Shown here: in pieces, positions 38,815 to 49,004 of the stretch | Position numbering within the stretch: position 1 is the first letter of the stretch | Layout of the letters: each line of letters begins with the position of its first letter | Assembly: GCA_002591725.1 (NCBI GenBank) | Contig: NJAL01000004.1 | Coordinates: 248,046-312,045, forward strand | DNA length: 64,000 bases | Origin: Candidatus Didemnitutus mandela | Lineage (GTDB): Bacteria; Verrucomicrobiota; Verrucomicrobiia; Opitutales; Opitutaceae | Direction: 5' to 3' | Notes under the pieces: model-generated | What the model was told of the DNA's origin: nothing | The model's input: only the letters and a program-made list of their open reading frames with translations | Database searches by the model: none | Program-made: the position numbers and the translations under genes

Positions 38815-40785
38815 GGAAATTATCAGCCTCAGCCGCACGACTGGTTAGATATTCATGCGGCTTCCGTCGAAGGCAAGTGGGGAACCGTGGTGAGAGCTTT
38901 TCTGCGCAACACTGCCTAAATGTTGGATCGTCGACTTCAGCTCTCCGCGGTGTTTCTGATGCACTAGCTTTTCCGGCCGATGGATTCTTCTAAGGTTTTA
39001 TCAAAGGTCGTGATGTCCTTCGACATCAGCTGCGGCGTGAAAAGTACATGGGGGATGATCAAGTTTACAACGGCTACTCCTTTCTGCCGATGCTTTCGGG
39101 GTTGCGATTTACTTGTTTAACGAGTGACAGGAATGGAGTAACTATAAAAAATTGGCAGCTTACGTGTGCATCTTGGGCTATGTGCCCGGCCTAGGCTTTT
39201 CGGCCTGGGTGCTGTTTGGCAGCGCATGTTTCACTGGTAGAAAATTTCAACAATGGGGCTGGACACGAGCCCGCTTGGCGCCTCCGGTGTCTGGAGTTGT
39301 TCGCCCCAGGCTTGGTCGAGGGGGCGACTTGGGACAAGGGGCTGGCCATATGAGAAATTAGGATGAAAACGACTCCGTATGGCGCGTACTTCGAGGCCTC
39401 GCCCAAACAAACCTCGATGTCTGGGACAACCCGTGCCATTCCAGTGGAGTGGCATGGGGTAGATGAGCTGGTACCGGGCGATTTGACCAACCCATGTTAG
39501 TTTTCGAATTTCATCTCGGTTTGTGGTGGCGCAAATCCGATGAAGATGGCGCCAGCTGGATTATTGCGAACTCCTGCTGCTGCTCACGGGCTAGCGGGAA
39601 CATCAAGTGACCGGGTATTTTTGCGCTCACGCATCGCTTCGGCACACCGGCGGATCCCCAGTTTTTGTTAATTACTTGCATTGACGTGGCATCGATGTGC
39701 TGCTCGATTTTGTGTCGGTGCACTTCCCACGAGATGTTTTCGCGCTGGTGCAAGTCGATGATACGCGCCCTTGCGAACGCGAAACTTTCTAGCTTAGAAT
39801 TTGGGGCGTTGGTCTTTTAATCACGGCTGGCATAAGATGTGGTGTGCTTTTGTTGCCAGCGCGTTTTCTTCACTGGACCACTATCGCATCCGACAGGCTG
39901 CGCATGGATGCGGTAGCGGAATCGCTCCTGTGGTGAAGGACAACGGCACCCGAATTGCTACGGCGGTGTCGAGAACTTCGAGGAGACTGGTTTCATCTAC
40001 GAGACCAAAATGATCGTGGACGAACTTCATCTCGGAACAGTGGTGATCGCGGAGGAATCGACCTCATTTACGCTCGTGAGCCGGGGCGGTCGGGGACGGT
40101 GGTTTTGGTTTCGGCCATAAGTGGAACATGGAGCTGATGTACGATCCACTGTCCCGGAAAACCATCTACAACAAGTTAAGATTACCAATAGTCGGGAAAA
40201 CTTCATCACCGTCTATTCGCACAACGAGGTGGTGCACCTAGAAAAGCTTGATATTTGATAAATGCCCGGGCTTCTTTTTCGATAAAGCAGCGAACCTGCT
40301 GGCATTTTACGTTTGTATTCTGGACCTATCCGGGTAAATGCCTTTTATGGGCGCCGAATTTGGTCAGCGGCGGAAGTGGAACAAAGATATGAGCTTCTAT
40401 TAGCATTTTCTTGAATAGCCGCAGCAGCAAGGTTATAAACAGCTCATGGCCAATATCAACAGCCTGTAACGCGAACTCGCGCTTGGTGCTAGGGATTTCG
40501 ATCTCCGCGAGTTTTCGCTAGGTAAATTGTATGGCCCAAAATAGAACATAATCAGTTTTATTCGCGTCACGCCGGTCGTGTGTTAAGACTATCGATATTG
40601 GCATGCCGCAGCCAGGTTACTGGCAAGAAACTTCCAACACCGACTCGATGCGCTATTACGACAATGATATGGGAAACTATGGCGGACTAGCGATGGAGCT
40701 GGATGTGTGCGACGTCAGGTGGCAGTCGCTAGTATTGATATTGACGCTTCCCGGCCTAAGCACGCTTGCCTTTTACTGGACGGGG
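38815..40785 (+). pseudogene. glgB: 1,4-alpha-glucan branching enzyme, degraded
   Basis: The plus strand carries nearly the whole GlgB order across all frames. Blocks include PHDWLDIHAASVEGKWGTVV, RAFLRNTA, AYVCILGYVPGLGFSAWVL, VSLVENFNNG and KTTPYGAYFEASPKQTS. The catalytic region follows: RGIDVLLDFVSVHFPRDVFA, HKWNMELMYDPLSRKTIYNK and FMGAEFGQRRKWN. The C-terminal beta-sandwich shows MPQPGYWQETSNTDS and SLVLILTLPGLSTLAFYW. Frames change at least eight times and stops are frequent. The enzyme would have added 1,6 branches to glycogen, so storage glycogen of normal structure is probably no longer made. Its 3' end overlaps the end of the convergent secreted-protein gene. Confidence 0.88.
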
Positions 40786-41494
40786 CCCCGGTTGCCGGGC
40801 GATCCTTTGATTGGCGGAGCGGTTGGATTCGTTTGAAGCCGCAGTAAGTGAGCTCGATGTCTTCGGCGATCGATTTGATCCAGAACGCTCGCCCAATAAA
40901 ATGCGAGGTGACGCGGAGCGGCAGAGCAGGTAGTTCGGGTGTGGGCGCTGAGAAAGTCATCGTTACATCCAGTTCGTCGATACGAGCGCTGATCACCGGT
41001 ACGAATGAAGTGATGAGGTGCAGGATTGCTTTTTCGACGAACGGCACCGGTTTCTTGTGAATTGTGAGCGTAAGCTCGAGGTGGTCCAGCAGTTTATCTT
41101 TCAACTCGTTGCGGAAGCGTCCGCGAAACTCGGCTTGCTCTCCGTTCTCGCGCACAAGTTTCATACTTGGAACGTTGATATCGTCGCGCACGAAGGTGGC
41201 TCGCAGCATGGAGCCGGAACTTATCGTAGCTCGGTATTTGCGGTAGCGAATCGTGTCGGCATCTGATGGCGGTTTTTTCGCGAATTTGAGAAGCGACCAC
41301 TGGGCTTCGGGAGACAGAGATGGGTCGAAGCGTTCGACTGAAGTCTTACTGCCGCACGTGCTGGACACGGTGTAGGCCCAACCGAACGGTGCACTGGAGT
41401 TGAAGCTAGCGAGCGCAGCGTGAAACCACGGCGGCAGCCCCAAGGCGGCGGTGTTGGTAAAGACAATAGCCAGAGGAAACAGATGGCGAACCAT
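40715..41494 (-). CDS. Secreted protein of unknown function, retained
   Basis: A 259-residue protein with a signal peptide (MVRHLFPLAIVFTNTAALGL) and no other membrane span. I do not recognise the family. The mature part contains SLLKFAKKPPSDADTIRYRK, a Cys in TVSSTCGSKT, and an all-beta-looking half with RIDELDVTMTFSAP. The frame is clean. The last 45 residues or so (after KRIQPLRQ) are antisense to the end of the dead glgB gene and are basic and low in hydrophobics. The original stop may therefore have been lost and the reading frame extended into decayed neighbour DNA. It is probably periplasmic or exported. Confidence 0.65.
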   Translation of the reverse strand: MVRHLFPLAIVFTNTAALGLPPWFHAALASFNSSAPFGWAYTVSSTCGSKTSVERFDPSLSPEAQWSLLKFAKKPPSDADTIRYRKYRATISSGSMLRATFVRDDINVPSMKLVRENGEQAEFRGRFRNELKDKLLDHLELTLTIHKKPVPFVEKAILHLITSFVPVISARIDELDVTMTFSAPTPELPALPLRVTSHFIGRAFWIKSIAEDIELTYCGFKRIQPLRQSKDRPATGAPSSKRQACLGREASISILATAT

Positions 41495-42235
41495 GCTGCA
41501 TTTTACAGACTGCGGGAGTTGTTGGCAAATAACCTTTATCGCTAGCTTAAGAAAGCAGGTGGCTGGCTGTGGGATAGCTACGAGGTCCCCATGATTACAC
41601 TCTGCTAACTGGGTTGACTGCGGGATTGCACGCTCCGTTCTTTCTCTCGTTTATGGCGTTTATGGCGAATTCCTGCTTCTTTGTTGAAAAAACAGATTAT
41701 CGAAGTCTTCTTGATATATATCGAATTTCCACAAGAGGAGTCGCTGCCGATACCGCTTCTTTGGGAAAGTTTGCGGTCGACGACGCCGAGCGAGTTGAGT
41801 GTCCCGTTTGTCGAGTCATAACTGAGTCATAGCTGAATCCAGACCCATTGCTCCTGAGTGTTACGCTGAATTGCTGGGCCCGAATGTGCCTAAGAGACAG
41901 TTTATTCGGGACATCCGTTCACTCGTAATCGGCGATCTGGATCTCTTTCCGGAAGCGAATAATGTAAGCATTGGAAACTTATTTATTGAGCTGAAATACT
42001 ATAGGATCAACAATATCAATTTTAGGAAATTCGACATCAGAATCAAAGGTGAAGTGATCCGTACTTGGGTGGCGAGGCAGCATAAGGTCTCTGGTTTAGC
42101 GAAGCAACATTGCAAACCACGCGCAGATGGCGGCTTGAAGGAGGTTGGAAAAGCGGCCGACAGATTCCGTTTTGCATGTTCGTTCCGGTTGATTTTCGAG
42201 TCTAAGGGGCAGCGACAAGAACGGGGCTATTCAAC
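41495..42235. other. No gene recognised
   Basis: An open plus-strand frame at 41871-42332 is antisense to the response-regulator remnant at its end and carries no known motif. On the minus strand the sequence may be the continuation of that regulator beyond its receiver domain, but I could not recognise an output domain. Confidence 0.4.
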
Positions 42236-42239
42236 CTGC

Positions 42240-42525
42240 GCACTGCGAGACGAGAAGATTTACATACCGCACCAAACCTGCTGGCCTAAACGGCTTCGTG
42301 ATGTAGTCGAGGGCTCCGATTCCAAGACTTAGGTTATGCGAATTGGTCGATGCCAAGGCGGACACTATAGCCACAGGGACTGTTGCGGTCGAGGCGTCGT
42401 ACCGGATTATTTTGAAAAAGGAGAACCCGTCTAAATCGGATAGAATGAGGTCGAAGAGGATCAGATTGGGGCATCGGTCGCACAGTTATGAAAAGGCATT
42501 CTAGCCGTTGGCAGCCGTCTATTAA
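42240..42525 (-). pseudogene. Response regulator receiver domain, degraded
   Basis: A minus-strand frame reads CPNLILFDLILSDLDGFSFF, then KIIRYDASTATVPVAIVSAL, GALDYITKPF and RPAGLVRYVNLL. This matches the second half of a CheY-like receiver: the phospho-acceptor Asp (LFDLILSDLDGF), the Thr/Ser after beta-4 (IVSAL) and the conserved Lys (ITKPF). Just upstream in the same frame, AANG is followed by two stop codons before LCDRC. The first beta strand and acidic pocket are not recognisable. The partner kinase would be expected upstream near 42700-43100, but I could not support one there. Confidence 0.72.
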
Positions 42526-45370
42526 GTTATGGCCAGCTGGTTGCAGGTGATAGCTGATTAGGTCAGGTCGGTAGGTACAGGTTCGCCGTCGAGAGCCAGA
42601 GTGCTCTTGGTGCTTATGTGCGATTATGTAATTTATATGGGAGAGTTATAGGGGGGAGGCGCGTGGCGACTTCGTGTTACAAACGTTACATCCTCAAAAA
42701 TTTTCCGGCGATGATAAGCAGTATGCCCGGGGCAGACGGACCACAAAGGCCCCTCAGAAAATGGCCCGCGGCTTTCCGATAACGAACGTCGAGGATTTCC
42801 CTCGATGTTGGTTCGGCTATCAGCGAGTCGACGACCAGGGCGTCAGTTGGGGTGAAATGTAGAAATTTGATCGCACAGCCGGTCGTGATCTTGAAGGGCA
42901 GCGCGGCGGTCCAATTCCAGCAGCAATCGAGGAATGAGCCGATGATGTTGCTTGAACATGTCTGGAAAGTCTTGTCATGCGGTCTAGTGCGCCACAAGCA
43001 AAAATGCGGATGCGAGGTCCTTTTGTCGTTGGCCTGGCGACAACCAAAGCAGACGCCAGACTCCGTTTGGTAAAAAAGCTTCTTGGAGACTGCGCTATTC
43101 TATGTGTACATAGGTACCGATTTTCGTGCAAAATAGAAGCTTAAAAAGTTGTGACACCAAAGAAATTGGCTGGGTTTTGACCTCGCAACTTTCCTCCCTT
43201 TCCCGGCATTCTATGGTGAAATTCGTGCTGCATACATTGCCGAATCTCCTTCATCAATTACAAAAAACGAGGAATTCCCCCTTCATCGTCAATGTTGCTG
43301 TGTTGCTGGAAAAACGGAAGCTGTGCGTGCAGCCTTAGACTTCTCTTAGACTTTTATACGCAGCCCCGCGCCAGTGTCTCACTGCTCAAGCTCAGCCGCT
43401 GGAACACAATCAACGCTAACCGCGAGGGAGTATTTTGTTGGATTCCCGATTCTGGGACCACAGTGGTGCGGGGCCTGATCATCAAGGACATGGTTGGAGA
43501 AAAGAATGGTGAAGAAGCTTTTGCGCTGGTTGGATCTCGTGCTGACGATACTCAACTTTGTCGACTTGGAGGGCTAACATCAACCGGATTCCAGGGGGGC
43601 GTCTTAGTCTTCTTTCAGGAACAACTTGTGGAAGCGGAGGCTGATTGCGATGTAGTGCTTCCCGAATGTCCGCTGAATACTTTGCGGGCTTTGGAAAATG
43701 GGATTTTTGTAGGGAATCTACATACTCGCCAATCCCGATGTTTTGAGCCTCGTCGGCTTTACGTTGTTGCTTGAAAAGCTTCTGCGATTTCAGTAAGGAT
43801 CGGAGCGTTTTTGCACGGCGGCGATAGGGAGGACCTTCTGCCCAGGGCGCACGGCATCGTCTTAAATCCGGTCAAGGCCGACGTGGATATCGAGGTGCTG
43901 AAGATACGAATGCAGCGCCGGTTGAATCAATTCAAAGCGCAGAAGTGTGGTGTGGAATCGTACCGAAAAGCTTTCGATGAAGATCCTCGATGCGATGGTT
44001 GTGCAGCAAGCGGTGATGTTTAAGCTGCCGGTGTTTTCGTCGGCCAATAGAACGTCGAGACTGGTAACGTGGCGCACGACTACTTGCAACTTGCCGACGA
44101 AATCATCGCACATGCTCCAGTTCACATGCTCCAGTTCTGGAGAGAACCTATGTCCCATCAAGCCACTGAAGGTTGGAATAATACGCGGAAGAAATGCCGT
44201 CACTCCATTATGGTCTACTGTCTACTATTTGGCTGACAAAGCCGTTTACCAGCCTCGCGCAGAACCTCGACCTCGCAGATGGGCCGCTGACCGGCCCGGG
44301 CAAGAAGTTAGCAAGGTATTTCGATTACAACTATTCCAGATTATTTCTGCTTCCAGAAGTTGGTAGGTGCGGTGAACGGGCCGAACAATTGATCGCAATC
44401 GCCAAGGAAACGCTGGTGTTTGACGATCCGTTTTGCGATATGATCTCCCAGATCGAGGAAGCAGTAGAACGGGGAAACTCCATTTTGAGGGCGTTCGCCT
44501 GGCTGAAAACCCAGGAGGATTACCCATTTTCGCTGGTCTTTTTTGAGCGATGGCATCCGCTCCGCTTGGTCTGACGATCAGAAGGCTTGTCCACGGTGGA
44601 AAAATTTGCTACGCTCAGCTAGTGAGGTTCTCACGCGCTATTGTTCTTGGTGGCAATTTTCGAATTCTATATTTTTACCAGCGGAGGTGAAACTGGCACT
44701 GTAGGAATTCCATGCCATTTAGCATAGGAGCAATTGGTCTGTATTTTCCAGAGGTTTTGCGACTGGCGTTTCTGAAATTTTTCAGGATAAACTGACCCTC
44801 GTCCGGGCCATCGGTGTCAATGTTCTGGTGGGCGAAAAGATGCTGCCCAAGAATTGGAATGCGCTTGAACGCGACAAGCTGGTGGCCCGTTACCGTACGA
44901 GAGAAGTTGAAACTTTGGCTTGGTTTGCGGCTTCTCAGCAGATCTGGTTGGAACCCCTGTGCTGGCCCGTCGAATCGACTCTGATCTCTCATGCTGGTGG
45001 CCGACCTGTTGCAAGAAGGAATTGAGGCCAAATTGTTTGCGGCAGCGCTCACGGGAAAGGAAGATCTAGCGAAGCGGAGGAGAAAAGGTTTTTTGTCCTG
45101 TTGGTTTGGTCGCTAATCATGGCTGCGAAGAATTCTTCTCCGTTCAACCTGTCGTTTTAGAGAGGCATATTCCCCTTCGCGACGCCGGCTTTTGGCGCTC
45201 TTTCGTTCCTGTGCACTGCTGGGGGGTGATGCTCTCTCCTGCTGCGACGTGGTAGCAATTTGCCCTTAGGTGAGGTTGCAGAGGGAATCATCACACCGGA
45301 TATTTGTGTGGTGAGGAGTTGAGGCAGGGGAAGCCCAGAAGCGCTCTCCATATTTTGGAAACTCGGATAG
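42526..45370. other. Long decayed stretch, unidentified
   Basis: No intact gene. Three stretches look like eroded protein: plus strand 43290-43770 (EEAFALVGSRADDTQLCRLG and later DCDVVLPECPLNTLRALENG), plus strand 44220-44570 (GKKLARYFDYNYSRLFLLPE, ETLVFDDPFCDMISQIEEAV), and plus strand 44780-45030 (LTLVRAIGVNVLVGEKMLPK). None matches a family I can name with confidence. The 44220-44570 segment is the longest uninterrupted one and keeps a natural amino-acid mix. Confidence 0.4.
44111..44138. repeat. Tandem duplication of 14 bases
   Basis: ACATGCTCCAGTTC occurs twice, back to back, at 44111-44124 and 44125-44138. A 14-base gain breaks any reading frame, so this looks like one of the lesions that decay the surrounding gene. 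Confidence 0.85.
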
Positions 45371-45960
45371 TTGAACAACACCAGGTCTTGGCCTGGCCTG
45401 GCACCCGGGACGGGGCAAAAACTGGCCGGAAAAGAAGGTGTTGATACAAGCCTGGGTCATGACGGCAACGCCAAGAGAAGTAGCTCCGGCGGGGCCGCCA
45501 AACACTTGCTGGAGGAACAGCGATTGGCTTTGTTGGGATTCAACGAGAAACTCGATCGCTGTCAGGCGAGTTTGGAAGAGCAACGGAAAACGTTGAAAAA
45601 AACAGAGGAGTGTGTTAAGATGAGTGGAATCGCACTTTTTGGAAAACGGATGAACAGCAGCAAAATAGAGGCTGAATTAGAGCAAAAGGAGAAGAGGAGG
45701 ATTTACGCCGTTTGGCGAAAAAGACCAGGTTGGGAAAATTTTCGCCGAATGAACCAATTGAAAAGACATAAAAATAAGGCGTTTTTTCTCTTTTCCTATT
45801 TTTCTAATCGGTTCTTTGGCTTTCACTTCATCCTTTATAAATTTCTGCTCCCCTGTTTAACTTGGCTTTGGTTGCAATGTTAGCTGCCATTGCCATTGCC
45901 TTTGTCGCTGTCTGCCCAGTCGGAAGATGACGAAGACGAGGGTTTCTCTTCCGGTGCTGG
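45371..45960. other. Open but unrecognised plus-strand frame
   Basis: A plus-strand frame of 170 codons (45371-45883) has a lysine- and glutamate-rich middle (EEQRLALLGFNEKLDRCQAS) that could form a coiled coil, and an aromatic hydrophobic end. It has no recognisable family, no clear ribosome-binding site and an atypical composition. I consider it more likely chance than gene. Confidence 0.25.
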
Positions 45961-47140
45961 CTTATTATGAAGCGTCGACAAATTAAATTACCGTTTGGTT
46001 TCCAGAAGAGCCAGGGGCGGTCAGATGACGTTCAAAAACGCAGTCCGAGCTCCGCTCCACCGACAGAACTACTGGTGCAGACCACTTACACCAACGGTTA
46101 TTTGGCTACAGATGTTTTTCGGTCGACTGAAGTGAATAGCGATGGAACCCAGGCCTCTACTTCTGGTAGCCGCTACGATTACAGCAGTTATTACAGCAGT
46201 TGTTTGGATTCAAATGGGGATTTGTTGATTTTTGACAATTTCGTTTCCTGTGCGGACAGGAAACCCTGTTATTTTAGGATGCACTACAAATACCCGAATT
46301 ATTGGCGATGGCTGGCAAATGGCATGACCCAATACTCGACGAAGAGCTAGGGAGAGGAGCTCAGCGGGAACCGCCACATTTATTTATCTAAATGCAGCCA
46401 AGCTTCATTCGAATTCGAATGCGCGAAGGTTCGCGTTACAGCATCGTTGACGGCTTCCCCTTAAACCCAATCAACAGGAAGACGGCTGGCAACATGACCT
46501 GCCTGCCCACTTTTGCATGTCCTTTTCGATACCTACCAGACCATGGTAAGGTGGCGGTTCCGTTGGCTCATTTCAACAACACTTGCTACAAAGCTCGGAC
46601 TTATCCGAGCTTTGTGTAGCCGAACTGCTCGATCAACTCCGTGGATTATGGAAGCACTGTGCCACGTAGGCAATCGCTATGAACACCGTTCAGACATTGT
46701 AGAAGTTAACGGTCGCTATGAAGGTAAAAGATACTTACTATGGTGCACAGCTTGGACTGCAGGTGGCTATGCACGTGCTTGGACACATCGATTTGGTGGT
46801 AGGCGGTTGCTTTGCTTGTGCCTATATCGGAACAGATTTTACTGAAAAAATAATAGCTTATATATTTATATAAGGGATATCGTGGTAACAGTTTCCGTTA
46901 CAGAGGATGTTTCCAAGAAGGCTTTTTTATGGCTAGGGTAGGGGGATCTCGACGTGCGGCTACAGGTCATGAAGGGACAGGGCTTTTTATCGGTGTTAGC
47001 TATCAGTCCTTTGCGCAGCTTCGGTTAGATGACGCTTCGGCTGTGCAGCCATGGTCCATTCTTAGCAACTCCGGCGGAATCCAGAAGAATGGTTCCAGCT
47101 TTAAATTCTGGCAAGGAACGTTATGTCGTTTGCGACGTCT
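45960..47140 (+). pseudogene. Possible outer-membrane beta-barrel protein, degraded
   Basis: Fragments on the plus strand have the alternating polar/hydrophobic pattern of outer-membrane strands. Examples are AIRYEHR-like repeats around 46680 and DTYYGAQLGLQVAMHVLGH followed by DLVVGGCFACAYIGTDF around 46725-46840. An acidic export-like start (SEDDEDEGFSSGAGL) is seen near 45930. Frames shift between pieces and stops are common. The identification is by pattern only. Confidence 0.25.
46589..46614. repeat. Inverted repeat, 11-base arms with a 4-base loop
   Basis: CAAAGCTCGGA (46589-46599) and TCCGAGCTTTG (46604-46614) are exact reverse complements around the loop CTTA. The pairing can extend with a two-base bulge (CTACA against TGTAG). 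No T run follows, so it does not look like an ordinary terminator. It lies inside decayed sequence. Confidence 0.8.
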
Positions 47141-47145
47141 CCGTT

Positions 47146-48924
47146 TCAGGCGGCGGCCACTTCCTGGAGCACTTGGTCGATACTCCGGATCGCTTCGGCG
47201 GGGAAGAATGAGTTAATTCGTGAGATCACTGCTTGGATCAGTCCGTCGGGACACGATGCACCGCTGGTAATCAAGACCCGGCGTGGAGAAAGATTATGGG
47301 CTGGCCATAGCGGACACACTTCCAAGTGGCCCCCGTTGTCATGGCCGGCGGCGGAAAGCACATAGTTCTCGACCTCGCACCGCGAGCGGATGTTGGCCTC
47401 CGACTGAATGAAGAACGCTTTATCGCCCAGCTTTTGTTTACAGAGGCGATAAAGCTGGTAGGTATTGGAGCTGTTTTTTGCGCCGATAGTGAAGGCTGCA
47501 TCCAGTGGTTCGGCCAGCGCCCAGTGCAAGGAATCTTGATTGACTTGTGTGGCGTAGCAGAGAGTGTTCTTTTTCCCGGATCCGCCAACGTGGCTGGGGC
47601 CCGCTTCGAGGCCATATTTGTCCACGAAAACTGATTTGAAATAATCGATTATCGCGGCAGTCTCGTTCATCAGGAGCGTTGTTTGGTTCACGATGGCAAT
47701 ATGTTCAAGGTGACGAACTGGATCGAAATTGGCTGTGTACAAGCCGACGAAATACTGCAGCATTGCTGCACATTTTTCTTCGGAAGGCGAGGCAATGTAG
47801 CCGCCAAGCAGGCGGGCTTCATCAATGTTTCGGATAATCAGACATGGTGCATAACGACACGCATTTGAGAACGTGGCTTTCGTTTCTTCGTGCTCGCTTT
47901 TCCCGTGAATTATGATGGTAAAACCTTGGCGACCGAAGACTCGGGCAGCCTTCCAGACTTTTTCCACGAGCATGCAGGTCGCATCGTGTTTCGCTATGCA
48001 AATTCCTTTTCGGATCAGCCGTCGCTTGTCACCATCGGTCGCTCCAAAGGCGGGGATGATGACTACATCTTCGCTGGTTAGCGTGTCCCAAAGACTGGCC
48101 TCGGTTTTATCCCCATTCTTTTTTTCCGGGCGGCCTGAAACCGTGAAGGGGATTCCTCCCCCGGTCTGTAGGTAACGCAATCCGCGACGGAGCAGGTCTT
48201 CGTTTACGAAAGAATTATGAATTAGTTCGCTCAGCATGAACACGCGGCGGTGCGGATTCTCGGCGAGCGATTTGTAGGCGCGCTCGATAGCATTCTTCAC
48301 TCCGAGGCAAAATCCGAAGTGGCTAGGGATGATATATTGCACGAGTCCAAAATTGAGCACAGCTGGCTTGGCGGCGGATCGCTCATTGGTGCGCGAGAGG
48401 GCTTTGATCGCTTCGCACAGCTTGCTCTGGTAAAGACTCTGTGCGGCTTCGTCTTGCTGATAAATGGCACGACTACGGTTCTTCTCGACACGGAACTTGT
48501 AGATATAGTCGTTCTCGCTGAGGTGGAGATAAGGAATCTCGGCGAGAAAGGGTTCGATGCTGTCAAGTGCGGCGGTGAGTTGCGGGCTAAGGTGTTTGTG
48601 CTCGGCGGCGAGTCCAGCCAGCGAATGGAATTCGACGCCAGTGGGAGGCGTGGACGAAACCTGGACGAAAAAGACGCGAGCTGGCTTGGGATAAGCTACC
48701 TGAAAATACTCGATGGTAGCGGTGTGAGACGGGAAACAGTTTTGCAGCGCTGATTGAGCACTCTCTTCCGTCGCGGTAGCAAACGGTGTGTTGAGACCTT
48801 CCAGAGTCGACGTTACAGCCAGCTGATTGCTGGAGTTAAAGGCGAGCAGCAGTATAGTAGGGCGTGCGGAAGAGGAGACGGACATAGAAAACCAGAAAAA
48901 AACAACAAAAGCGGAACGGGTCAA
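47146..48924 (-). CDS. ispH: 4-hydroxy-3-methylbut-2-enyl diphosphate reductase with a long N-terminal extension
   Basis: A 592-residue protein whose C-terminal 400 residues are IspH, the last enzyme of the MEP pathway, producing IPP and DMAPP with a 4Fe-4S cluster. The three cluster cysteines are visible: HFGFCLGVKNA (Cys206), HDATCMLVEKVWK (Cys317) and NTLCYATQVNQD. The catalytic HGKSEHEETKAT and the terminal ITSGASCPDGLIQAVI are kept. Residues 1-130 or so precede the usual long-form start (KLCEAIKALS) and read like a small alpha/beta domain (TILLLAFNSSNQLAV, IEYFQVAYPKPARVFF). The true start could be internal, but the extension is open and without stops in DNA that is otherwise decaying. 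It supplies isoprenoids for menaquinone and undecaprenol. Confidence 0.92.
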   Translation of the reverse strand: MTRSAFVVFFWFSMSVSSSARPTILLLAFNSSNQLAVTSTLEGLNTPFATATEESAQSALQNCFPSHTATIEYFQVAYPKPARVFFVQVSSTPPTGVEFHSLAGLAAEHKHLSPQLTAALDSIEPFLAEIPYLHLSENDYIYKFRVEKNRSRAIYQQDEAAQSLYQSKLCEAIKALSRTNERSAAKPAVLNFGLVQYIIPSHFGFCLGVKNAIERAYKSLAENPHRRVFMLSELIHNSFVNEDLLRRGLRYLQTGGGIPFTVSGRPEKKNGDKTEASLWDTLTSEDVVIIPAFGATDGDKRRLIRKGICIAKHDATCMLVEKVWKAARVFGRQGFTIIIHGKSEHEETKATFSNACRYAPCLIIRNIDEARLLGGYIASPSEEKCAAMLQYFVGLYTANFDPVRHLEHIAIVNQTTLLMNETAAIIDYFKSVFVDKYGLEAGPSHVGGSGKKNTLCYATQVNQDSLHWALAEPLDAAFTIGAKNSSNTYQLYRLCKQKLGDKAFFIQSEANIRSRCEVENYVLSAAGHDNGGHLEVCPLWPAHNLSPRRVLITSGASCPDGLIQAVISRINSFFPAEAIRSIDQVLQEVAAA

Positions 48925-49004
48925 CGGCTGAAACGAGAAGGAGATCAGGGCAAAAAATTCGCACCTGATATGGTGTGAAATTGAGAAATAAAAATTGATG
49001 TCCT

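Noticed and set aside
45371-45883. 170-codon plus-strand frame with a possible coiled coil
   Set aside because: Considered as a real gene, but composition is odd, there is no clear ribosome-binding site and the end is a low-complexity aromatic tail. Listed only as an unrecognised open frame.
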